Source: a virus. Taken from it: a DNA stretch of 50,609 nt. The translations under genes were made by a program, and so were the position numbers. The stretch lies in IMG/VR virus record IMGVR_UViG_3300030102_001719, positions 1-50,609 of that record, one strand, 5' to 3'. Shown piece after piece: positions 1 to 7,334 of this stretch. Below the pieces are notes generated by a model, which was not told where the DNA came from, did not search any database, and saw only the letters and a program-made list of their open reading frames with translations. Numbering within the stretch: the first letter of the stretch is position 1; each line of letters starts with the position of its first letter.

Positions 1-1
1 T

Positions 2-382
2 CCTGATAAAGATGTGCTACAACAGATTAGGGGTAGACATTATAACTATCAGAAAGCTGAGTTTGTAGAGACTACTGCTGAAGATGCTAAGAAGTTTCTT
101 TGGAAGCAGGTTCTTATGGGTGACAGCACTGATGGCATACCGGGCATACCAGGTCTCGGGCCTAAGACTGCTGATGCCATTATTGATAACATGCCAAAGT
201 CAAAGTTGTCTTATCACGAGGTAGTATTGTCTCATTATATGGCTAAGTTTGATTTACCTGAAGCTGTAGATAGATTTGCAGAAACATTTAAACTTGTATA
301 CATACTTAAGAGTCTAGAAGACTTGCATGAGTCTGCATACTTTGATGCGTTTAACCTCCAAACATTTAATACTGATGAATAG
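2..382 (+). CDS. 5'-3' exonuclease / flap endonuclease, C-terminal part (truncated by window edge)
   Basis: The reading frame is open to the left edge, so this is the C-terminal 126 residues of a longer protein. It begins with PDKDVLQQI, which matches the SxDKDLLQL segment of PolI-type 5' nucleases. It continues with MGDSTDGIPGIPGLGPKTA (about 116-175), the helix-three-turn-helix DNA-binding motif of the FEN/5'-3' exonuclease family, including the Asp residues of the second metal site. Family members remove RNA primers and 5' flaps during replication, which fits a phage replication module. A GTG at 14 could serve as a start, but it lies inside the conserved motif and is just an internal Val. 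The last codons overlap the next gene by 8 bp, suggesting translational coupling. Family identity is secure; the exact role in this phage is inferred. Confidence 0.9.
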   Translation, partial: PDKDVLQQIRGRHYNYQKAEFVETTAEDAKKFLWKQVLMGDSTDGIPGIPGLGPKTADAIIDNMPKSKLSYHEVVLSHYMAKFDLPEAVDRFAETFKLVYILKSLEDLHESAYFDAFNLQTFNTDE

Positions 383-1112
383 TACAGATAAAAAACAAGT
401 TAAGTGGGCACTAGAAAGCCCGCTAGCTTTGTCTCTTGAAGGCGAGCTTAAGTTTAATAGTAGTAAAGATATTATTACTAGTGTATCTTTTAATGAACCA
501 GAACTTACTATTTCTGTGGGTGACACTCAGATGTTTCGTAAGATGCCCTTTAAAGTAAACATTATTGATAAGACTTCTCCTACGAAGTGTGAGCTAAAGA
601 TTGCGTCTAGAACAAAGTCTTCTGTATTTATTATGCCTATGCTTAGTGGTAGTAAAGACTTATACTTTTATAATACTTTGTTTCTGAATTGTTTTATAGC
701 AACAGAAGATTATCCTAACAGTATTATATTGTTGTATAGATTTTCCGGCAGTGCTTTGTTTCTTAAGTTTGAACAGGCTCTCAAGAAGTTTACTACTTTT
801 AAAGATATGATAGATCCAAGCCCTCACCATGTAATGTTTGTGTTTGATATACCTAGTAAGTACAAAGATGATTACAATAAGTTTATACTTGGTAAGTATT
901 CTCATTTCTCTCCTGAGTTGAAGGATGCTATATTTAAGTTTCATAAAACAGATATGCATTCATCATTGGGTCAGATACTTTACAAGAGTGAGAAGCGTCG
1001 TCTACGATTGAGTCAGAATCTTGGTATGGAGATACCTACAGACATGGAGTTGTTTGATATACCAGATCCTGAAGATGAAATTTATAATCCAAAAATTTAT
1101 ATAAATGAGTAA
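375..1112 (+). CDS. Conserved phage protein of unknown function (245 aa)
   Basis: I do not recognise a named domain. The protein is a mixed alpha/beta soluble chain with no signal peptide or membrane segment. It has a central aromatic, hydrophobic stretch (LLYRFSG...FLKFE) and a charged C-terminus that includes HKTDMHSSLGQILYKSEKRR. The start is taken as ATG at 375, which overlaps the exonuclease stop by 8 bp; an in-frame ATG at 327 would need a 56-bp overlap and is less likely. The end overlaps the next gene by 8 bp. Position between an exonuclease and uracil-DNA glycosylase suggests a DNA-replication or repair accessory protein, but this is inference from context only. Confidence 0.75.
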   Translation: MNSTDKKQVKWALESPLALSLEGELKFNSSKDIITSVSFNEPELTISVGDTQMFRKMPFKVNIIDKTSPTKCELKIASRTKSSVFIMPMLSGSKDLYFYNTLFLNCFIATEDYPNSIILLYRFSGSALFLKFEQALKKFTTFKDMIDPSPHHVMFVFDIPSKYKDDYNKFILGKYSHFSPELKDAIFKFHKTDMHSSLGQILYKSEKRRLRLSQNLGMEIPTDMELFDIPDPEDEIYNPKIYINE

Positions 1113-1824
1113 AGGAATAGAAAAACAGGTAGGGGATTGGTATCCTTTGCTTGAACCGGTACTAAGTTCAAGTTACTTTAACAGCTTGACTACAACAATA
1201 AAGAAAGGTAAAGCAGAAGGTAGGATAATATATCCTGATACAAGGCTTACCTTTCGTGCATTTAAACTCTGCCAGCTAAAAGATCTTAAGGTGGTTATCC
1301 TTGGACAAGATCCTTATCATGATGGCAGTGCAACCGGGTTGGCTTTTGCTAACAGCGGTAACGGTCCTAGAATTAGTCCTAGCCTTGGCTGGATTAAGAA
1401 AGCTCTAGAACATGATTATGATACACTATGTCTTGACTTTGACTATGGTCTTACTAGTTGGGCTGATCAAGGTGTATTGTTATTGAACACTGCGCTAACT
1501 GTGGAGAAAGGTAAAGCTGGATCTCACATGGTGCTTTGGAATACATTTACTAAAGAATTATTAACTTCGTTGACAAATACTAAAGATGATATTATATTTG
1601 TACTATGGGGCAAGAAGGCCCAAGACTATGCAAAGTTCATTAAAGGAAATAATAAGATTGTCACTGCTCCGCATCCCGCTGCTGATGCTTACACTGGTGG
1701 GTCTGCTGGGTTTCATACTAGTGGCACCTTTCGTGCTATTAATGACTTTCTTGATATTCCTATTAAGTGGAATACACGTTGCGGTGAGCCTTTGCCTTTT
1801 GAGCGTGATGAAGCTCCTTTCTAA
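1105..1824 (+). CDS. ung: Uracil-DNA glycosylase, family 1 (Ung-like)
   Basis: It removes uracil from DNA by cleaving the N-glycosidic bond. The water-activating motif GQDPYH is at residues 67-72 (catalytic Asp69), followed by ATGLAFAN. The WADQGVLLLNTALTV segment contains the Asn of the uracil-binding pocket, and VLWGKKAQ follows. The leucine-loop motif, HPSPLS in canonical enzymes, reads HPAADAY here: His190 is kept but the Ser-Pro-Leu-Ser part is not. At 239 aa, length is normal for the family. UDG is a known component of crAss-like replication modules. The start overlaps the upstream gene by 8 bp and is followed by SKGIEKQ with the usual N-terminal W-Y-P-L segment. Function is highly likely; the altered loop may change DNA intercalation or substrate preference. 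Confidence 0.93.
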   Translation: MSKGIEKQVGDWYPLLEPVLSSSYFNSLTTTIKKGKAEGRIIYPDTRLTFRAFKLCQLKDLKVVILGQDPYHDGSATGLAFANSGNGPRISPSLGWIKKALEHDYDTLCLDFDYGLTSWADQGVLLLNTALTVEKGKAGSHMVLWNTFTKELLTSLTNTKDDIIFVLWGKKAQDYAKFIKGNNKIVTAPHPAADAYTGGSAGFHTSGTFRAINDFLDIPIKWNTRCGEPLPFERDEAPF

Positions 1825-1834
1825 ATTTTAAATT

Positions 1835-2359
1835 ATGAAACAGTTAGCAAGAATTATTAAAGACTGTGGCCACCGTGGAAAGGTGGGCCACATTTATGAA
1901 GTGATAGAAAAGAATCCACGAGATGGATTTAGATTAATAATGCCAGGTCAGAATCAGTTTACGTTTTGGTATCCAGAAGATTGTGTTGAACAGGTAGAAC
2001 CTGGTGCATGCACTGTGCCTGCTTGGGCAGAAAAGGTAAAAGCTTTAGAGGAGATTACCACGGGTCTAAATATAGATAAGTGGAAAGTTCCTAAGGATGC
2101 TGATTTTGCATGGCACTTGGACAAAGTTACTAAGTCCATTACAGATTTATTGAAGGAAAAGAACGCTGCGTATGGAAACACGGCGTTGAATCCTCTTGGT
2201 ATCTTTAGTAAGCTTGGTGCAGCTGAAGCTATCAAGGCTAGAATAGATGATAAGTTGGCCCGCATATCTAACAAAGGTCTTAACGATGATACAGAAGACA
2301 CAGCTAGAGATCTAGTTGGTTATCTTTTGTTACTGTTGATGGCTATTGATAGGGATTAA
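1835..2359 (+). CDS. DUF1599/Nmad1-like protein with N-terminal beta-barrel domain
   Basis: The C-terminal half (residues about 95-174) has an all-alpha pattern: KEKNAAYGN, LGIFSKLG, then RIDDKLARI and DDTEDTARDLVGYLLLLL. I recognise this as the DUF1599 / nucleotide-modification-associated domain 1 family, related in shape to MazG-type NTP pyrophosphohydrolases (KNxxYG, an Arg-Asp-Lys helix, and a Glu/Asp-rich helix ending DLxGY). The N-terminal 60 residues (GHRGKVGHIYEVIE...FTFWYPEDCVEQVE) look like a small SH3/KOW-type beta barrel. A role in nucleotide pool or modified-base metabolism is plausible next to Ung, but the substrate cannot be read from sequence. It is the last rightward gene and its 3' end overlaps the oppositely oriented giant gene by 17 bp. 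Confidence 0.75.
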   Translation: MKQLARIIKDCGHRGKVGHIYEVIEKNPRDGFRLIMPGQNQFTFWYPEDCVEQVEPGACTVPAWAEKVKALEEITTGLNIDKWKVPKDADFAWHLDKVTKSITDLLKEKNAAYGNTALNPLGIFSKLGAAEAIKARIDDKLARISNKGLNDDTEDTARDLVGYLLLLLMAIDRD

Positions 2360-5300
2360 CTTTACTTTGTTCGTACACTTCTAGTATACGTGACATTTGT
2401 TTATAACCAGGGAAGAATGGCAACGAGTAATATCCCCATGGGGTCTTATCCCTGTTGTCTTCTCTTTGGGTTATAGCATCTACTACCTCATCCCATGTGT
2501 TGTTTGTAGCTTTTAATGCATCTATTACTACACCTGTCATTGGTACAGGAGTTCTGATAAAGCTTACCATTTCATTTGGATTACTTAAGAATCCAAGTTC
2601 CATTGCTGTTCTTGACAGTGATGAATACAGTTTTCTTGTGGCCCAAGTTTTAGTGTATAGTCTTTCGTCATCTTCTCCTTTCATACCAAGGGCTAGTAGT
2701 GATGTTGCTAGTAGTAATACCATTCGTAGTTCTGCAGCTGCCGCTCTGATTTGTCCTTGTCGCATTGCAAAGTATTCATTGAATGACATCTTTTGTATGT
2801 TTGGATTATCAGGATTGTCTTGTAGATATTGTTTGAATAGTTTTTCTGCTACCTCTTTGTTAGCTTTCATTTTGTATCCTAATCCAAAAGTAGTTGCATC
2901 AGCTGATAGTTTTAATGCCGTGGTTAGAGTTCCTTTTATTTTACCAAAAAAGTTTTCTTCTAACTGCCATGCTTCACCTGCAATTACACTGTAACGTCCT
3001 TGTTCATATACATCTGCTACAGGGTTGTATCTAAATGCGCCTAGTCTTTCTCTAACTAGACGTGGCATCCAGTTCTTAAACTGCATAACAACATTACCAG
3101 TTAGAGTTGTGTTGACTACATTAATATCTTCATCAGACATCTGTCCTTTTACAGTTCCACCAACATATCTTACTATACCTCTAAACTTATTCATACCTTC
3201 TTCAGACATGCCTTCTATCTTTAAACCATCTTCATTTATAGTTGTTAGTTCAAAAATGGATTTACTTCCTTCTGGTAACAACTCTAATCTTTTAGGCATG
3301 CCCTGCTCATTTACACCATAGTTTTGTGACATTGCTATCAAGATATTGTTATCAATCATCTCGTCCGCTTTACGATATGGGTAGTAAAGTTTATCCATAG
3401 TGGCGGTCTTTACTAGTTTGCTAGCAGATAGGTTGTTTGCTACACGCATAGTGAAGTCATCTTGCCAAGGCTGGAAGAAGTTTACTAGTCCTAGGTATTT
3501 ATCTTTTTGTTTATAGAACAGACGATGTGTTTCCGCCATCTGCTTGTTGTTGTAGTGCAGTCCTTTGGCGCCTTCCATATATGCAGAAGCTTTGGCTGCT
3601 AGGTATGCAGCTGTACCAGGTATGAATGCAAGTCCTAATACTTTAGCAGAGAAGTATTGCTTGGCTCCTTGTATTACTTTATTCTTACTATAGCCTCCCC
3701 AGTCTGCGTCTTTTGTTTGTATACGTTGTCCATACAGATAGAAGTTTACATATAGTTGTTCAAATGTTTCTAGTGTATCTCTAGAATTCATTTTTTCTGC
3801 TAGCTTACCTGTCTTATCTAAGAATGCATTACCGGTTGCATCACGCAGCGCAGCTGGATTATCAATTAAGAAACTTTGTAGTGCTAGTATGTGTGCTTCA
3901 ATTTCTGACTTGTGTGCGTAGTTGTGTACAGATTTGCCCATCAAATATAGCGCACGTCCTAGATCTTTTGTTTTTAAACTATTATCTACCTCTCCATTAG
4001 AATTCCTAACCGGTGCCATGTACAGTGCAGGTATAGTTGCAATAGGTAAACCAGTAATCTCGTCTAGCATTCCGCCTTTGAAGTTATCATCTTCACGGAT
4101 CTTTAATCCTTCTAGCAGTGTATCAGAACTTAAGTCGTAGTTACCTGCAGCTATAGAATCAATTATATCTTGATGTATGTTTGCTATGAAGTTACCTTTA
4201 ATACCTAGGCCTGACATCTCTGCAAACTTTCTGTTTGTTCTTTGGTAGAAGTCAAAGAATTCTTTCAATGGCTTTCTATCATTTAAGTATCTGTATTTAT
4301 CAGAATAGTATAGTGCCTCTTTTTCAGGCTTAATCTCTAAGTGGTACCAAGCTTTTGGGCTTGTCCATGCTGAATCCCTGCTAAGATCATGCGCGTTTAA
4401 CCAGGCCTGTTTCATTGCTTCACGTTTCTTTGCACGAACATTGTTTGGATCAGGTACCTTTTCATACTTACCTGTCTTCTCATTATACTCTTCGTAGTCT
4501 GCAAACATTTCATCTATTCTTGCAAACTCTCTTTCTTTCCACTTTTCAAACTTCTCTTGGTAGCCTTCTTTCTTTTGGAATGTTTCTTTTGCCCATGCTA
4601 CATCATTATTCTTTGCAGCATCACGAACTCTTTGATAGTATTCAGGTGTGTATTTACCAACCAGGTTACCAGTATTCTCATCTATCATAAGATTAAACGC
4701 ATCCATCAGTGACATGCCGTTATCTTTGGCCCACTGTTCTACACCGCCCTGATATTTTTTTATTTCTTTTTCTAATTCATTTTGTGCACGACGTGTTCTT
4801 TGTTGCGCTCTATCTATGTATCCCCAGGCTGTTTGGAATACAGGGTGATCAAATTCTGACGCAGTAGCAAATGTTTTAGTTAAGAAGCTAAACTCTTTTA
4901 CTAGTCTAGTTGGATCTCCTACACCAAACTCTTGACCCATACCAACAACTCTATCAGCTAGTTCTGATTTTAAGTCCTCGTGTGTTCTTTGTATAACACC
5001 ACTAGCCCTATCAAATCTTTTTACTAGCTTGTTGTATGCGGCTTCGTCAACCTCTCGTAGATCATTGAAGAAGTCTCTTGAATATTTAGACATGCCCGTG
5101 TATAAACTAAACTTATCTATTAAGTCTACTAGTTCATCCATCTCTATGTAGTCTGGATTCTCTGCGCCGTCTGGTAAGAACTTATCTTTTACTCCTATTC
5201 TTTTTTCTAAAGATCTAACTTGTCTTGCAACTTCAGTAAGCACAGTATCTAATCCTCCATTCAATTGTAGAGCTGTTAGACTTTGTTGTATAGATTCTAT

Positions 5301-7334
5301 CTCTGCAGATAGTTTATCATATTTTTGTGGATTGTTTCTTACCTTTTTTCTTTTTTGTATCAGTGCACCTTTTCTAGATGTGAGTCTTTTTATAAGTTTA
5401 TCTATACCTTTATCACCAAATAGCTCATTTGCTAGTGGTATTTGTTGTAAGAACTCATTACCTGACAGGCCCGCCGCTTTACCACCGGCTTCCATTTTGA
5501 CTACCTTGCCAGTTAGCTGGTACTTACCATCTATCTTTTTACTTTCATACTGCACGTGTATAGGTATAACACGAGATTTTCTTACATGCTTTACACCATA
5601 CTGTCTTTGTAGTATATCTTTATATGCACCTATCTGCATATTGTACTGATCCATTTTACCTACGTGTGGATTCTGTATAATCCTAGCATTCTTACCATAG
5701 CTTTGTACGAACTCCGGTCTTGGTGTAATGAACTTGTAGTCTAGTACATCTACCGTACCATCAGAGTATATAAACATAAGGTCAATTGTACCTGCAGTTT
5801 CTTCTGCTACTAAACCTTTTCTACCTATAGGGTCATATACAATCTGCTCTGTCTTTACTACAAGTTCTCCTTCAGGATCTATCTTTGCTTGCATTTCTTT
5901 TGCATTTGCATACTGCTCAGCTGCTAAAGAATATAGTACATTAAACTGCCCTTCAGTTAAACCAGACTCTTTTTGTATTTGCTTCTTATCACCTTTCTTT
6001 TCAGATAGAAGAATCATTATACGCTCCATGGTGTTGTGATGATTTGTACCACCGGTTCTTTTTATCTCATTGTTGCGATTTTCATTTATTTCTATTGCAC
6101 GTTCTTTACCTACATTACGTATAAACTGTGCACTAGGCTTATCACTTACCCTGTTAGCAATAATCTTATCTGCCTCTGTATCATAGTAACGCTTAGTTGT
6201 TCCCGCGGGATCTAGTACTATCTGTCTACCAAGTGCAGCTAGCTCTTCAACCTTTGCATTCTTTACATCTCTGCTTTCTAGTCTTCTACTAGTTTCATCT
6301 AGCTGGTTAAGTATACTCTCAACTCGCTGCTTGTCTGACATTGGATTTGTGTCTTCCGCCTGGAAGAATTGCTCTGTTCCTAGGTCAACGTTCTTTAATT
6401 CTTTTATACCATTAAGCTGGTCATTCATTATAGCAAACGACGCCTGCGCAAATGGATCGCTCTTAGGCATCTTAAATGTTTTTCTAATAAAGTTCATTAC
6501 CTTATCAAACCATCTTCTAAATCTTGATACTTTCTGTGGTGTGTCAGCCCCGGTTTCTTGTGCTACTATTTGTTGTGCAATTACTTTACCTATTGCTTCT
6601 TCTCGCATTAGTATAGGATCATTCTCATACTGTTTTTGGTAGACAGGATTGTTCATCACATTGCCAAACGCCTCATACTGTTCTATCTCCCGCATCATGG
6701 ATTTGTATAGCGGGCTACCTTTTGCTCGTAAGTATTTTACAAAGAAGTGAGCTGCTTCTTCTGGTAGAGTATCTAGTCCGGCCTTGCCTTCTACGACTTC
6801 AACAACCCTGTTTAACATGTCAGCTTTTGCTACAACATCTATTGGATTACCATTTGCATCTAGTATCTCATCTACTGCTTTGTACTCTACACCTATTGTA
6901 TCTAAGAAACTACGCATTTTATTGTTTAGCTCTATGCCCGGATCTCCCTTAGCAGCCACCTGATACTGTGGCGGTAAGAAGTCTCCGACATCATTGAACT
7001 CACCAACAGCTGTAGCAAATGGCTCTGCTATGTACTTATCTCTATTGAAGTTTTCTACTATCTCATAAGAGTACAAAGTAGATTGGCCTAACTTTTTATA
7101 ATTAATACGATGCCTGGTGTTCATCAAAGCATTGTATTCTTTTAATCTTTTGTTTACATTTTTTACCTGCGCATTAGACAAACCTTTGTTAGGGTCTTTA
7201 GGTAATCTTAGATCTACCTGGACGTTAGGCGTCTTGTTATTGTTCTTTGTATACATGCTATACGCTCCATACAAACCAACGTTTGATACTAACTTAATCC
7301 AGTCTGGGTGTTTTCTATTGGGACATGTAGCCAT
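2343..7334 (-). CDS. Giant virion-type protein (1,663 aa) with RecB-like PD-(D/E)XK nuclease domain
   Basis: The N-terminus has a CPNRKHPDW segment like that of other large phage ejected proteins. Residues about 185-265 resemble a zincin domain, but the usual HExxH reads EEAAH (192-196). Residues about 500-585 carry a RecB/Cas4-type nuclease signature: AGTID with Asp518, then DVLDYK with Asp532 and Lys534, followed by QYNMQIGAYK (Gln563, Gln567, Tyr571). Long helical, charged segments follow, including coiled coil and an aromatic-rich helical part (FFQPWQDDFTMR). Near the C-terminus is one short hydrophobic helix (LRMVLLLATSLLALGM). It is the last gene of the leftward block and starts directly after the RNAP stop (TAAATG). 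Likely packaged and ejected with the RNAP and acting on host or phage DNA; the catalytic motif is seen, the role is inferred. Confidence 0.8.
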   Translation of the reverse strand: MATCPNRKHPDWIKLVSNVGLYGAYSMYTKNNNKTPNVQVDLRLPKDPNKGLSNAQVKNVNKRLKEYNALMNTRHRINYKKLGQSTLYSYEIVENFNRDKYIAEPFATAVGEFNDVGDFLPPQYQVAAKGDPGIELNNKMRSFLDTIGVEYKAVDEILDANGNPIDVVAKADMLNRVVEVVEGKAGLDTLPEEAAHFFVKYLRAKGSPLYKSMMREIEQYEAFGNVMNNPVYQKQYENDPILMREEAIGKVIAQQIVAQETGADTPQKVSRFRRWFDKVMNFIRKTFKMPKSDPFAQASFAIMNDQLNGIKELKNVDLGTEQFFQAEDTNPMSDKQRVESILNQLDETSRRLESRDVKNAKVEELAALGRQIVLDPAGTTKRYYDTEADKIIANRVSDKPSAQFIRNVGKERAIEINENRNNEIKRTGGTNHHNTMERIMILLSEKKGDKKQIQKESGLTEGQFNVLYSLAAEQYANAKEMQAKIDPEGELVVKTEQIVYDPIGRKGLVAEETAGTIDLMFIYSDGTVDVLDYKFITPRPEFVQSYGKNARIIQNPHVGKMDQYNMQIGAYKDILQRQYGVKHVRKSRVIPIHVQYESKKIDGKYQLTGKVVKMEAGGKAAGLSGNEFLQQIPLANELFGDKGIDKLIKRLTSRKGALIQKRKKVRNNPQKYDKLSAEIESIQQSLTALQLNGGLDTVLTEVARQVRSLEKRIGVKDKFLPDGAENPDYIEMDELVDLIDKFSLYTGMSKYSRDFFNDLREVDEAAYNKLVKRFDRASGVIQRTHEDLKSELADRVVGMGQEFGVGDPTRLVKEFSFLTKTFATASEFDHPVFQTAWGYIDRAQQRTRRAQNELEKEIKKYQGGVEQWAKDNGMSLMDAFNLMIDENTGNLVGKYTPEYYQRVRDAAKNNDVAWAKETFQKKEGYQEKFEKWKEREFARIDEMFADYEEYNEKTGKYEKVPDPNNVRAKKREAMKQAWLNAHDLSRDSAWTSPKAWYHLEIKPEKEALYYSDKYRYLNDRKPLKEFFDFYQRTNRKFAEMSGLGIKGNFIANIHQDIIDSIAAGNYDLSSDTLLEGLKIREDDNFKGGMLDEITGLPIATIPALYMAPVRNSNGEVDNSLKTKDLGRALYLMGKSVHNYAHKSEIEAHILALQSFLIDNPAALRDATGNAFLDKTGKLAEKMNSRDTLETFEQLYVNFYLYGQRIQTKDADWGGYSKNKVIQGAKQYFSAKVLGLAFIPGTAAYLAAKASAYMEGAKGLHYNNKQMAETHRLFYKQKDKYLGLVNFFQPWQDDFTMRVANNLSASKLVKTATMDKLYYPYRKADEMIDNNILIAMSQNYGVNEQGMPKRLELLPEGSKSIFELTTINEDGLKIEGMSEEGMNKFRGIVRYVGGTVKGQMSDEDINVVNTTLTGNVVMQFKNWMPRLVRERLGAFRYNPVADVYEQGRYSVIAGEAWQLEENFFGKIKGTLTTALKLSADATTFGLGYKMKANKEVAEKLFKQYLQDNPDNPNIQKMSFNEYFAMRQGQIRAAAAELRMVLLLATSLLALGMKGEDDERLYTKTWATRKLYSSLSRTAMELGFLSNPNEMVSFIRTPVPMTGVVIDALKATNNTWDEVVDAITQREDNRDKTPWGYYSLPFFPGYKQMSRILEVYEQSKVNPYQ

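Noticed and set aside
14-382. GTG at 14 as the start of the exonuclease
   Set aside because: The upstream codons PDKD belong to the conserved DKDLLQ-type motif, so the gene extends past the window edge.
2455-2994. 179-residue open frame on the + strand
   Set aside because: It lies opposite the well-supported 1,663-aa gene and its product is a low-complexity Ser/Leu-rich chain, as expected from antisense reading; many similar frames elsewhere in the leftward block were discarded for the same reason.
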